Part shown: positions 56,048 through 59,070 of the stretch, piece by piece
How the letters are laid out: every line of letters starts with the position of its first letter
How positions within the stretch are numbered: position 1 is the first letter of the stretch
From: Thysanoteuthis rhombus
Taxonomy: Eukaryota; Mollusca; Cephalopoda; Oegopsida; Thysanoteuthidae
Direction: 5' to 3'
DNA length: 64,000 bases
NCBI GenBank assembly: GCA_963457665.1
Contig: OY735213.1
Location: 51,171,285-51,235,284, forward strand
Notes under the pieces: generated by a model
What the model saw: only the letters and a program-made list of their open reading frames with translations
Database searches by the model: none
Told to the model about the DNA's origin: nothing
Program-made: the position numbers and the translations under genes

Positions 56048-57628
56048 AATGATGTAATACCGTCCCTAATATTTCATTTTATATTTCTTAATTGAGGTAT
56101 ATTGGGACTTTATTAAAAAATAATGTTAAATCATTATAATCATAATTCGTAGGTGTATTGAGACTTCATCAAGAAAATGTCTTTGAATTGTTATAAATAC
56201 AATTATTTCAATCCTTTACAAATTCAAGTACATGACGAAGACTTTTTAGTCACTCTGGCCTGCCATACTTACTTCCATGACTAGATGACACGGCTGGCGA
56301 CTATTAGCGAAAAATGCCTACTCTTTAAATGTTCTGAAACACTGCCCAAGGAATTCTGAATCATATATTCAAAAACTTGATTACAATTCGAAACAAAAGA
56401 GCCAACAAGAATGAAACGGTCGAAGTGAAAAATAAATGAATGGAAAACAATAAAACAATTATTTTAGTTTGTCTAATCCCAAATCCTGGCGATTAGTCAA
56501 GAAAAATTAAAAGAAAAGTACAACTTAATTATTTATTTTTTTTTTAGATCACTATTTTCATTATTTATTCCAAATCAAAATTTACGTGTAAACAAAAAAA
56601 TTGAATCAGAACTTATCTGAAAAGTTGATCATAATTTTAAATTATCTGAAATTTCAATGAAAATAAAGCTATATTAAAAGATATCCCCACAAAAAAAGTC
56701 AGGAAATAACGACAGTTAAGTTAACGCACTTTGCTGACCCAACGATAATTTTTAAAAAATATTTATCTTGCATAATTCTATATTTATCTATACTCCTTCT
56801 AACGGAAATAAAACTTATTCCCAAGATGAGATGAAATAACAACTTCAAAATCCTAACTGAAATAAGTTACTAGAGAACGAATCCAGCAGATTTCTCTTCA
56901 TCTAATTAAGAATTGATAACTTTTTACCCTTTTAGTCGTTTCCTATCAGTTACAGTAACTTTTCAACTTGACACAGACAATGACACATAATGATATATAA
57001 GAGGTAAGCTCAGTATTACTGTCAGTCGTTAAAAGCCACGTTAGCCGGGGGACAAGATTATTATCTTAAGACAGACTAAAATGTTAAGAAAACTACTTTC
57101 TCATCTAATTACTAGTGCTTATTACACAAAATAGCCGACACAAGACACACAAAACAATATACTTGGCGGGTCAGAGAACTGAAACCCATTCATAGTTCCC
57201 GCCATAGTAACACGAACTTATTCAGCTGTTTCTTTAATGACTTACTGTATTTATTCGCGGGTAATGTGAGATATCCAATAAAAATTTTTAAACATCAAAG
57301 TTTACATTGGAAGATAGTATTATACCCGAGTATTAAAAAATGATAATATATGTTGTTTCATTAATGAATTTTTAAAAAAGAAGGTACGAGTCGCATTATA
57401 TACGAGATAGCATTGTTATGAATGTTCTCTACTAGAGTAAATACTACGATATTAATAATTACAAATAAAACGAACTACGCAAGACAGAATTTCAGATTTT
57501 TTTCTAACGTGTGTGAGAATCTAACTGATAGAATAATTCTGGAAAATATGAAAGCATTAGGAAGATTTTTTCAGATATATATATCAAGATAGATATACGA
57601 ACCTTTTGATGACAGCCTGCGACGCCAT
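9770..57628 (-). CDS. Ten-exon gene for a 325-aa probable nuclear protein of unknown family
   Basis: Rebuilt by hand from splice sites and phase. Coding exons, 5' to 3', are 57628-57603, 41724-41650, 38192-38148, 34650-34532, 23835-23737, 19456-19392, 16085-15990, 13448-13194, 12225-12128 and 9869-9770. All introns are GT-AG, and the lengths sum to 978 nt, exactly 325 codons plus TAA. Seen in the product: a basic patch VKKGKR (residues 12-17); an acidic-serine run (70-90, with SDNES and [11 protein letters not shown]); a block at 126-178 containing [17 protein letters not shown], then [23 protein letters not shown] sites at S206, S215, S224 and T256; VKQE at 275-278, fitting a SUMO consensus; PKKRK at 287-291, like a monopartite nuclear signal; and four cysteines (301, 304, 313, 317) spaced C-x2-C-x8-C-x3-C. 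No signal peptide or membrane segment is seen. I infer a phosphorylated nuclear regulator or RNA/chromatin-associated protein. I do not recognise the family. Confidence 0.85.
10080..10202 (+). repeat. Pogo-like MITE family, partial copy
   Basis: gatttaccgaatgaaattcg followed by ataaatgttcg matches 47800-47825 in the same orientation. The right edge gacgagggtttactgtaa resembles the complement of the tacagtaaaccctc ends common on pogo/Tigger-like MITEs. Family assignment is tentative. Confidence 0.5.
10340..10740 (+). mobile_element. Mariner (irritans-type) transposase fragment
   Basis: The frame 10501-10737 contains [20 protein letters not shown], then [20 protein letters not shown] and FNNKEAI. 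This follows the mariner catalytic region (HDNARPH, LQKLxELGYE, PYSPDLxPxDYHFFKHL, NNQEA). The catalytic PYSPD is altered to SYSFD and the upstream half is unrecognisable, so it is a dead, old copy in intron 9. Confidence 0.8.
10895..10930. repeat. Short tandem tttagatgttt repeat
   Basis: Three adjoining imperfect copies of ttttagatgt. Confidence 0.6.
11593..11995 (+). repeat. Repeat family B (about 400 bp), copy
   Basis: Begins ttagtcactcaatagaaac, then cttttggcagcatgc, ggtgatcaatgaatgagata, gggcagtgatcactaaa, cttgcattgcaaattgaa and cagccctcaagctccattt. It ends aactcaaaaactgaagaaa. The same order recurs in at least seven other places in this window, so it is a high-copy SINE/MITE-size element. 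Confidence 0.85.
12128..12225 (-). CDS. Coding exon 9 (SUMO-type site and nuclear signal)
   Basis: The acceptor TTTTGCAG and donor GTATGT bracket 98 bases. They encode [20 protein letters not shown], then [12 protein letters not shown] and AA of Asn293. It holds VKQE (K276) and PKKRK (287-291). Confidence 0.85.
12269..12705 (+). repeat. Repeat family B, copy
   Basis: ttagtcactcaatagatatt through aacttaaaaactgagagaaa. It lies only 40 bp upstream, in gene direction, of the exon 9 acceptor. Confidence 0.85.
13194..13448 (-). CDS. Coding exon 8 (largest exon; SP/TP-rich)
   Basis: The acceptor TTTTTTCCAG is followed by 85 codons in phase 0 and donor GTAAGT. It covers residues 176-260: [16 protein letters not shown], then a low-complexity Ser/Pro/Gln stretch with ADSPL, PSPQ, DSPQ and RTPSFF, and an Ala/Gln helix-like run ([14 protein letters not shown]). 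The proline-directed sites suggest kinase regulation. It is the only exon that stands out as a plain open frame. Confidence 0.9.
13520..15100. other. Intron 7, downstream part, no gene seen
   Basis: Unclassified AT-rich intron. Small open frames here show no family resemblance. Confidence 0.4.
15105..15295 (+). repeat. Family B fragment followed by another dispersed repeat
   Basis: 15115-15165 (aattgaaccctccaataaaa, tggggagaattt) is the 3' third of family B. After an A-run, ccccactcattgaggagtgt ... agtttccactatgaatgg matches 47047-47110 (ccccacttattgaggaaggt ... agttttgagtatgaatg). Confidence 0.6.
15296..15989. other. Intron 7, upstream part, no gene seen
   Basis: AT-rich sequence with a short GT-rich tract near 15620-15640. 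No element recognised. Confidence 0.35.
15990..16085 (-). CDS. Coding exon 7 (second half of aromatic/basic block)
   Basis: The acceptor TTTTTCAG and donor GTAAGT bracket exactly 32 codons in phase 0. They encode [20 protein letters not shown] then [12 protein letters not shown]. The YF-x2-F-x3-WN pattern followed by KLPP-KYY (exon 8) completes a compact block of about 53 residues (126-178), the most domain-like part of the protein. Confidence 0.88.
16380..16560 (+). repeat. Repeat family G, copy
   Basis: tttctgtcatttcagctctatggctaatag and gtgacaattctgttcatt match 19560-19640. The same cagttctatggct core forms the arms of the hairpin at 40600. The preceding sequence 16200-16225 (tgtcagcaacttattt) also occurs at 22040. 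Confidence 0.6.
17340..17400 (-). mobile_element. LINE 3' end fragment (type 1)
   Basis: catcatcatcagtcttttaa followed by catccgtcgttggacataga is the reverse complement of the 3' end seen at 37040-37085 and 39085-39118. Very 5'-truncated, as is usual for LINE copies. Confidence 0.65.
17401..19391. other. Intron 6 remainder, no gene seen
   Basis: Unclassified AT-rich intron. The hydrophobic open frame at 18559-18807 has no splice support or family resemblance. Confidence 0.4.
19392..19456 (-). CDS. Coding exon 6 (start of aromatic/basic block)
   Basis: The acceptor AATATTGCAG and donor GTAAAT bracket 65 bases. They encode the end of Ser122 and [20 protein letters not shown] plus K. The EF-x2-WL pattern with flanking charged residues looks like a folded helical motif continued in exon 7. 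Confidence 0.88.
19530..19700 (+). repeat. Repeat family G, copy
   Basis: tgcaaataatgggaatttct, gcagttctatggctaattc and gataacaattctgttcc parallel the copy at 16380. Confidence 0.6.
19855..19910 (+). mobile_element. LINE 3' end fragment (type 1)
   Basis: gtgagtcctgaggagagtct then atgcccaacaacagatgc matches the termini at 37025-37065 and 39065-39100. It lies in intron 5. Confidence 0.55.
20690..21008 (-). repeat. Repeat family B, copy (minus)
   Basis: Reverse-oriented: ends gtttctattgaatgactaac, with ccaagagacattggttat and ttgcaatgtaagtttatc inside. The start is frayed near 20690. Confidence 0.75.
21680..21960 (+). repeat. Repeat family D, copy
   Basis: gccagatatattaagcagta, gtgcagtgtccggtttgaag, ttgtctgcatgagcatttcg then agatatccaat align with 34740, 54690 and 58630. 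The tail has agagaaataaccaaaattct. Confidence 0.65.
21995..22085 (-). repeat. Small piece of family B
   Basis: aggtttttagtgggggtgga then gggagtttgcaat is the complement of the central part of family B; tgtcagcaacttatttc follows. Confidence 0.5.
22496..23017. mobile_element. hAT-type non-autonomous element with internal (TA)n
   Basis: The left end CAGTGGTCTTCAAACTT and right end GCAGTTTGAATACCAATG are inverted, as in hAT MITEs. The flanks CCTTAGAT (22488-22495) and TCTTAGAC (23018-23025) look like an 8-bp target duplication with two transitions. The 130-bp TA tract sits inside it. The Tyr/Ile-repeat frames across the tract are artefacts. It lies in intron 5. Confidence 0.7.
22603..22732. repeat. 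Long (TA)n microsatellite
   Basis: About 130 bp of TA with two phase slips (AATA) near 22654 and 22672. It can extrude as a cruciform. Assembly length may be unreliable. Confidence 0.9.
23325..23700 (+). repeat. Repeat family B, copy
   Basis: ttttggcagcatgtcataca, ggggtgattaatgaataa, cagccctcaagctccattt and ttgacttgaaaacgagag, ending 37 bp short of the exon 5 donor. The 5' end is worn. Confidence 0.75.
23737..23835 (-). CDS. Coding exon 5 (lysine-rich linker)
   Basis: The acceptor TTTCTTAG completes Asp89 and is followed by 32 codons ([32 protein letters not shown]) and A of Ser122, then donor GTAAGT. Short basic clusters alternate with hydrophobic residues. It leads directly into the aromatic block of exons 6-7. 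Confidence 0.85.
24055..25108. repeat. Tandem segmental duplication, unit 1 (about 1.05 kb)
   Basis: Unit 1 runs from ccgaatccagcccacagcct to caacatgtaatattgcagtg. It corresponds word for word, at moderate divergence, to 25109-26795. Shared examples are gacttcattgaatatgtgac, ctaattatttttgttttcat and gggtgaacatatcaatat. Confidence 0.85.
25109..26795. repeat. Tandem segmental duplication, unit 2, split by a mariner
   Basis: Second copy of the unit: caaatccagcccctaacctc, gacttcattaaatatgtgac, taattatttttgttttcat, gggtgaacatttcgatat, caacaagtaatattgtc. It is longer than unit 1 because a 553-bp mariner sits at 25625-26177, plus about 100 bp unmatched near 25250-25375. Confidence 0.85.
25625..26177 (-). 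mobile_element. Internally deleted mariner (irritans type)
   Basis: Terminal inverted repeats TTGGGTCAGTGCAAAAATTG and GCTTGGTGCAAAAATAATTG (complement of the right end) are flanked by TA on both sides (25623-24, 26178-79). The minus strand retains transposase N-terminal words ([19 protein letters not shown], then MKALQTWT, then [12 protein letters not shown]). It jumps straight to the 3' end, so the catalytic region is missing. It is non-functional and was inserted after the local duplication. Confidence 0.85.
26830..27800 (+). mobile_element. Tc1-like transposase relic
   Basis: Conceptual pieces in order: AFRDVV, a pair of Asp-containing blocks, [18 protein letters not shown], then [20 protein letters not shown] and KNISELKNF. 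These match the Tc1 order QQDNDPKH-TSK / LEWPxQSPDLNPIENLW / LSEL. Many stops and frame changes show an old dead copy. I did not find clear terminal repeats. It lies in intron 4. Confidence 0.85.
28040..28260 (+). mobile_element. LINE fragment (type 2, reverse transcriptase C-terminal region)
   Basis: Reads [17 protein letters not shown], then [13 protein letters not shown], then [17 protein letters not shown]. This follows the conserved LINE 3' protein segment ([16 protein letters not shown] ... RTRGHS.KL.KPR). Stops interrupt it. Only the extreme C-terminal coding part remains. Confidence 0.7.
28640..28960. repeat. Probable LINE-associated dispersed repeat
   Basis: ccatgtatttactactcttg then ctgagaagaattttttt and gtatccgaaggtctcc resemble the short patches that accompany type 2 LINE 3' ends. 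28768-28818 holds an exact 26-bp tandem duplication (ttactgcagatagatgaagt unit). Confidence 0.4.
29110..29420 (+). repeat. tRNA-headed SINE family A, copy
   Basis: The head contains box A-like cttagctcaatgg and box B-like aggtttgattcct. The near-complementary ends ggcagctg and cagcagcc could form an acceptor stem. The body has tttattctatttatatgtct and acgggagattatttcaaat; the tail has ataatataacacaatctata and then (TA)n. The same head, body and tail recur at 36535 and twice at 60965-61345. Confidence 0.75.
29745..30350. repeat. Foldback element, about 600 bp
   Basis: Left arm words gaccatctccgatttaga, ggtcactatggatccaagaa, caatgactactttgt and caacttgcctccattcc reappear inverted, in order, in the right arm as gtggcaagttgaagat, aagtagtagtcattcttgga, accatagtgattga and agagatggtcaagg. 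The loop is about 150-200 bp. The open frame 29849-30100 crosses arm and loop and shows no family. Confidence 0.8.
30600..31060. repeat. Imperfect local duplication
   Basis: agaatatctccccatctctg, then ctaatatttctgataagaga, near 30640 recurs as aaaatgtcttcccatttctg, then ccactatttctgataagaga, near 30890. The offset is about 250 bp. Confidence 0.5.
31061..33460. other. Intron 4, unclassified stretch
   Basis: AT-rich sequence. No coding exon, tRNA-like head or transposase word recognised. Confidence 0.4.
33470..34340 (+). repeat. Dispersed repeat family H
   Basis: Contains reiterated modules such as cacaaaatttcattgaaatt, catagaaattcatagagaac and agatattgtgtggacagaca, with another module at about 34290-34345. 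The complement is at 44400-44790. The repeated module suggests internal duplication. Confidence 0.6.
34532..34650 (-). CDS. Coding exon 4 (acidic-serine segment)
   Basis: The acceptor TTATTCAG is followed by 39 codons and donor GTAACC. It encodes [18 protein letters not shown], then a Ser/Glu/Asp-rich run ([15 protein letters not shown]) typical of casein-kinase-2-type sites, ending in G of Asp89. An internal AG (before GCAAGAAAAAC) could be an alternative acceptor, but it would break the phase with exon 3. Confidence 0.8.
34740..35210 (+). repeat. Repeat family D, copy
   Basis: ttcaacaactggctattgta, cgaagttgacattcaccaga, agtgccaagtttgaatcagc and ttcttgagaaatctaaagat, then a body with agagaagtaactggaatact. 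It follows the exon 4 acceptor region on the intron 3 side. Confidence 0.7.
35830..36300. repeat. Local duplication, about 360-bp spacing
   Basis: caaaacctgccatgttgtat ... tttgaattgatttctcaagt then taatccccattaagac recurs as caaaacctgtgtcattgttt ... ccaattgatttttcaagtta then atccccgttaaaac. Confidence 0.6.
36395..36510 (+). repeat. SINE family A tail fragment
   Basis: aggagatcctttcaaataag then agtttccatataatataacg and caatttataattcattctgt is the 3' part of family A without its head. It lies just before a fuller copy in the same orientation. Confidence 0.65.
36530..36765 (+). repeat. tRNA-headed SINE family A, copy
   Basis: The head caggctcaatggtaacagca and box B ccaggttcgattcctgcagc are better preserved than at 29190. 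The body has ttatttacattgtctttg-like and atcatttcaaatgagagttt words. Box B matches the tRNA consensus GGTTCGATTCC exactly. Confidence 0.75.
36771..37090 (+). mobile_element. LINE 3' end (type 1), reverse transcriptase tail
   Basis: [17 protein letters not shown], then (frameshifted) a W-P-Y / RQLMD segment and the basic [10 protein letters not shown] piece follow the LINE tail RxRxxIGVxDIxExIxxLKWxWAGHVARMxDxRWT. The 3' end terminates in repeated gatgatgatg. It is a 5'-truncated dead copy inserted at the edge of a SINE A. Confidence 0.75.
37173..37520 (+). repeat. Repeat family B, copy
   Basis: gtcactcaatacaatatgtc, ttttggcagcattccatg, ggggtgatcaattg, gggcagtgatcacaaaa and ctaaaaactgaagaaacct. 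Confidence 0.8.
37590..37834 (+). other. Orphan coding-like open frame (unassigned)
   Basis: Opens after a pyrimidine-rich stretch (taccctctcttcaag, a possible acceptor). It reads [20 protein letters not shown], then [14 protein letters not shown], then [20 protein letters not shown], ending LFL and TAA. The composition is protein-like and unlike the surrounding intron. I found no partner exon on the plus strand and recognise no family. It could be a terminal exon of an antisense gene, a gene fragment, or chance. It lies in intron 3. Confidence 0.35.
38148..38192 (-). CDS. Coding exon 3 (45-bp micro-exon)
   Basis: The acceptor TTGTAG is followed by C-CAG-GAT and donor GTATTT. The exon encodes Phe34 (completed), [14 protein letters not shown] and AG of Ser49. 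At 45 bp it would be missed by ORF scanning. It is supported by exact phase agreement on both sides. Confidence 0.75.
38323..38840 (+). repeat. Repeat family B, copy with duplicated 3' third
   Basis: A standard copy (ttagtcattcaatagaaacc ... aactcaaaaactgaagaaat) ends near 38722. It is followed at once by a second 3' segment, tcgagccttctagattcatt ... ccagccaaccaaacttaaa then aactgaagaaac. The copy lies about 130 bp upstream of exon 3 in gene direction. Confidence 0.8.
38895..39120 (+). mobile_element. LINE 3' end (type 1)
   Basis: atggcaacgggctggccaag, tcgcaagaatgacagacaac, gtgtccaacgacggacatca then aaagactgatgatgatg align with 36848-37085. 5'-truncated; tail gatgatgatg. Confidence 0.75.
39121..39710. 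other. Intron 2, unclassified stretch
   Basis: Purine-rich near 39135-39180, then AT-rich. No element or exon recognised. Confidence 0.35.
39720..40560 (+). repeat. Dispersed repeat family E, long copy
   Basis: aggtttagaaattctcaggg and gggagggataattttttt, acaggtacatttttttcatg, tacaaattcattagatg, gagagacttggtaggtc correspond in order to 45885-46195. The middle about 600 bp is unique to this copy. The Cys-containing minus frame at 40362-40168 (ICRKCRHL end) lies in that middle and is unassigned. Confidence 0.55.
40598..40666. repeat. Near-perfect hairpin
   Basis: gtttttgtcatcgcagttct-ttggctc, a 4-base loop (aaac), then gagccat-agaactgcaatgacaaaaac. The stem is about 27 bp with a few mismatches. 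The arm sequence is the cagttctatggct core of family G. A larger symmetry is present too: caatggacccttccacttt (40671) faces caagtggatgggtccattg (40751). Confidence 0.8.
41078..41127. repeat. (TA)n microsatellite
   Basis: Run of about 25 TA units directly upstream of a family B copy. Confidence 0.9.
41152..41505 (+). repeat. Repeat family B, copy
   Basis: ttagtcacttaatggaaacc, ggggtgacctatgaataagt, ctagctctattggcacgtc and cttgaaaaccgaagaaacc. It lacks the ttttggcagcat segment. Confidence 0.8.
41650..41724 (-). CDS. Coding exon 2 (basic N-terminal segment)
   Basis: The acceptor ...GGTAG precedes C-ATG-AGA. The exon supplies C to complete Ser9, 24 full codons ([20 protein letters not shown] continuing RHFN) and TT, followed by donor GTAAGT. 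The pyrimidine tract is weak, so this acceptor is the least certain in the model. The frame and phase (2 to 2) nevertheless join both neighbours exactly. Reading further upstream in this frame meets a TAG within about 40 bases. Confidence 0.7.
41770..41880. mobile_element. hAT-like end fragment
   Basis: ccagcgtttatcaaactgtg then tgctgtgactacc resembles hAT terminal repeats (CAGxGxTTxTCAAACTxTGxGCxGTG). I could not find the opposite end. It lies just upstream of exon 2. Confidence 0.45.
41881..43240. other. Intron 1, unclassified stretch
   Basis: No exon recognised. The minus frame at 42598-42386 looks incidental. Confidence 0.35.
43240..43345 (-). repeat. tRNA-derived SINE head (second type)
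   Basis: On the minus strand: tttggctcagtcggtaagga (box A-like), then gtcatgatttcaaatcatgg (box B-like). The spacing is near that of a tRNA but the arms do not close a proper cloverleaf. It is a SINE head rather than a working tRNA. Confidence 0.55.
44400..44790 (-). repeat. Dispersed repeat family H, reverse copy
   Basis: gtccacacaatatctccaaa then atttctatgaatttcaatga is the complement of modules at 33540-33740. catgcacaattacacctcta also recurs inside. Confidence 0.6.
44990..45500 (-). mobile_element. LINE fragment (type 1), longest copy here
   Basis: The minus frame reads [20 protein letters not shown], then [20 protein letters not shown]. This matches the LINE reverse transcriptase tail (VLxYGAETWxLTKxxxxKLRxxQRxMERxMLGIxxRD). 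Nearer the 3' end it carries [19 protein letters not shown]. Several breaks make it inactive. The 3' end with the gtcgttagacataaaccttc complement lies at 45015. Confidence 0.85.
45885..46195 (+). repeat. Dispersed repeat family E, short copy
   Basis: ggtttagaaattcttagtgg, ggagggacaaattttttaac, aggcatatttttttttttga, tacaaattcaatgcggggg and ggagacttggtaggtc parallel 39720-40560 without its middle. Confidence 0.6.
46442..46468. repeat. Short TA-rich tract
   Basis: atatatatatattatatata following an A-run. Confidence 0.8.
46470..46770 (+). repeat. Repeat family C, full copy
   Basis: caagatttgggcattgctgg, ttccaaaatgaccacagaga, an internal A-run, gtgcctagtggtgtactcca, ggggttgttgccccaaaact, gagcacctggaaagatgg and ttggtcaagcaggccatttg. 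It matches 63280-63530 along its whole length. Confidence 0.75.
46896..47115 (+). repeat. Family B 5' half joined to another repeat
   Basis: ttcgtcactgaacagaaact, caatatcttttaggcagtat and cccatgatcactaaataatc are the family B 5' half. At about 47045 it switches to ccccacttattgaggaaggt, the same junction partner as at 15190. Confidence 0.65.
47705..47890 (+). repeat. Pogo-like MITE family, copy
   Basis: acaataaaccctcactcgaa then tgaaccttgatataacgaat, with gtttaccaaatgaaattcaa in the middle. Its ends resemble the CAGTAAACCCTCG-type termini of pogo/Tigger MITEs, and the middle matches 10090-10120. Confidence 0.55.
47884..49065 (-). pseudogene. Decayed copy of a multi-copy, probably transposon-borne gene
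   Basis: Minus-strand pieces in order: [60 protein letters not shown] then [46 protein letters not shown] then [20 protein letters not shown]. The KIGFSKFxSLRPxxV motif and the later DGxGGxxKR-type motif occur together, as I recall, in abundant uncharacterised proteins of invertebrate genomes. Frames shift and stops intervene, so it is not functional. Introns are not evident. It sits in intron 1 on the same strand as the host gene and its frames do not fit the gene model. Confidence 0.55.
49066..49960. other. Intron 1, unclassified stretch
   Basis: AT-rich; no exon or element recognised. Confidence 0.35.
49980..50190 (+). repeat. Polypurine-rich tract
   Basis: About 200 bp dominated by A and G (ggaagaagtggaatagaggg, gagagagtggaagaaaactg, agacagagagaaaagg). 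The long minus-strand Phe/Ser/Leu frame is a by-product of composition. Confidence 0.7.
50515..50787 (+). repeat. Dispersed repeat family F, copy 2
   Basis: ttggctgcttgtgtgaaaca, gttttggtagtttaataaga, tttatttattcatcagtcaa then ctgtctcacaaatgagagca align with 2225-2400. It ends directly against a (TA)n tract. Confidence 0.65.
50788..51080. repeat. Tandem pair of a 90-100 bp unit embedded in (TA)n
   Basis: The unit tttgacaaattggaaaaact ... catcatcaaaaaatactatt then ccatat occurs at about 50846-50935 and 50956-51046, nearly identical. It is preceded, separated and followed by TA tracts (50788-50842, 50936-50957, 51047-51078). Likely expansion by slippage or unequal exchange through TA. Confidence 0.85.
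51081..51965. other. Intron 1, unclassified stretch
   Basis: Contains a short gaaaagaaaa-type purine run near 51415-51450. No exon or element recognised. Confidence 0.35.
51981..52011. repeat. (TA)n microsatellite
   Basis: About 15 TA units. Confidence 0.9.
52090..52690. repeat. Minisatellite, about 155-bp unit, about 3.5 copies
   Basis: The landmark aactaatttgg occurs at 52195, 52350 and 52505 (as cgactaatttga), each followed by gccatcttgaaaattatac or a variant. Each unit also has a cctgatactac(aaaa) and gttgagaaacctttt segment. The spacing is 155 bp. Unit divergence is moderate. The short minus frames are repeats of one another. Confidence 0.85.
52691..53680. other. Intron 1, unclassified stretch
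   Basis: No exon or known element seen. Confidence 0.35.
53689..54046. mobile_element. hAT-type MITE, about 360 bp
   Basis: The left end CAGCAGTTCTCAAACTT and right end AAGTTTGAGAACCACG are inverted copies of the common hAT terminal pattern CAGxGGTTCTCAAACTT. It is too short for a transposase. I could not confirm the 8-bp target duplication. Confidence 0.75.
54690..54965 (+). repeat. Repeat family D, copy
   Basis: ataactcaacaactagccat then tgtacgaagtttatattcgc, cactgcagagtcaagtttga and cggttctcgattcac match 34742-34860. The open frame 54666-54884 runs through it and is incidental. Confidence 0.7.
54966..57600. other. 5' part of intron 1, no clear exon
   Basis: Unclassified AT-rich intron with a (TA)n run at 56011-56045. 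Minus strand 56335-56272 has an acceptor-like TTTCAG and a strong GTAAGTAT donor, but all frames between hit stops. It could be a noncoding alternative first exon. Confidence 0.3.
57603..57628 (-). CDS. Coding exon 1 (start, MASQAVIK)
   Basis: The ATG at 57628 has a strong initiation context (AACATGGCG: A at -3, G at +4). It encodes MASQAVIK plus AG of the next codon, and is followed by donor GTTCGT. An in-frame ATG lies 18 codons upstream at 57682 (MWHTVINSYWKGK...), in a weaker context. The frame stays open up to 57738, just after a pyrimidine-rich acceptor-like TAATCTAG. The true start could therefore be 57682, or this could be an internal exon of a longer protein. Confidence 0.7.
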
Positions 57629-57760
57629 GTTATAGACAGTAGACTTTCCTTTCCAATAACTGTTGATGACAGTGTGCCACATATCCTCCTTGAAAAAAAG
57701 CAAGCCACACGTGGGTGGTGTCACTAGTGTCAACAACTAGATTAAAAAAACAAAAAGAAA
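57629..57760 (-). promoter_or_regulatory. 5' UTR / possible upstream exon sequence of the main gene
   Basis: This is the stretch immediately upstream of the chosen start. It holds an in-frame upstream ATG at 57682 and a long T-rich run ending TAATCTAG near 57738 that would serve as a splice acceptor. I see no TATA box at a convincing distance and cannot place the transcription start. It is either leader plus promoter, or the beginning of an internal exon. Confidence 0.35.
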
Positions 57761-57988
57761 ACGGTTACACCCTACACCAAACAGATACTATTGTTTATGT
57801 ATCTACACATTATCTCTTTTATTTATACATTTTTTTCTAATAAATTATTAAAAACTACTCCCTGGTCTACAAATATTAACGCGCAAAAGTTTGAAAATCT
57901 TTTTGCCCTTCTCTCTTATTTTATTCCCTCCTGTTAGGTGCGCGTGTGATTATGGAATAATTGCTAAAAAAAAATCTGTGCATGTAAT

Positions 57989-58295
57989 CAGGGCCAGCCC
58001 GTTCATAAGTTGATTATATGCAGTCGCCTAGGGCGCACTCTCAACTAAAGAAAAAAAAAAAAAAAAAAACTCTCATTAGAATACCACCGGGATTGCAAAT
58101 TTCAAGTCTCTCGAAAGGGTGCATCATGAAAACCTTGAATGAATTTTAAGGCTCCGCTGAGCCAGCCCATCGGATAAGCAAACCTAACAGATGCTTGGAC
58201 CCCCCGGCCGCTTAAAGGGCTCTCAGGAGCGCTTGAAATGACCCACCAAGGTCGTGCCGGGCCTTAGAATTAAATTCATCTTAGGGCCGACTCTG
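57989..58295. mobile_element. Probable hAT-like element remnant
   Basis: Ends CAGGGCCAGCCC and TTAGGGCCGACTCTG are inverted. The GGGCC-GGCCC type of end is common on hAT-like elements, and the interior has ctagggcgcactct and cgtgccgggcctta. No matching 8-bp flanks found. The sequence is much richer in GC than its neighbours. Confidence 0.5.
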
Positions 58296-58629
58296 AACCT
58301 CGCCAAGGGTGCATGAAATTCTTCCGCAAATTTCAAGTCTCTTCATGGAACCGTTGCAATGGCCCTGTAAGTAATTTGATTATTTATTAAGTAATCTGAA
58401 TATATATGCATAAATGTAAATGAGCTTGGAGAACTAGGTATACATACGGTAAGGCTTGGTTTGGGGGAACTAGGTACACACTTATGTCCAATAATAGACA
58501 TTGAGCATACAAGAAACCTGGAAATTGAGAAGTAGGTATATGCTGTACCCACTTGTACACCTGTTTCCATGCCTGAATATATGAATACAACTACGATCAA
58601 AGATATCTTTGCCTGTGTATGTATGCCCC

Positions 58630-59070
58630 ATGATAACTAACCAACTTGTCATTGCACGAAGTTGACATTCATCAATTATATTAGTGAGCACACAAGTGCA
58701 GTGTTGAGTTTGAAGTTGTTTAGATCAGCATTTCTCAAGATATCTAATTTAAAAAAATAGAGATTATAGATCTTTCTTCATAGTTTCTATAGATCATCTC
58801 CTTTGGTATCCACTCTTTGGAATTATCTAAATTTAGATAAAAACAAAATATATAAATTAGCAGCAATGAAGAGAAATAGCCAAAATACTTTGAAGCCATA
58901 GTTTTGTAAAAGTAGGAGAAAAAAAAAATTTCATGATAATTATGGCCAGTTGCTCCACACACCATAAGGTCCAAACGTTTCCAAACATGCTTCTTTTATA
59001 CAGGCACTGCCCTAGCTTTTAAAAATCTCACAATGATTTTCATAAAACCTTGTTTATGTAGAATCTTTTG
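58630..59070 (+). repeat. Repeat family D, copy
   Basis: aactaaccaacttgtcattg then cacgaagttgacattcatca, gtgcagtgttgagtttgaag and catttctcaagatatctaat. The body agagaaatagccaaaatact and ccaaacatgcttctttt also match 34930-35060. Confidence 0.75.
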
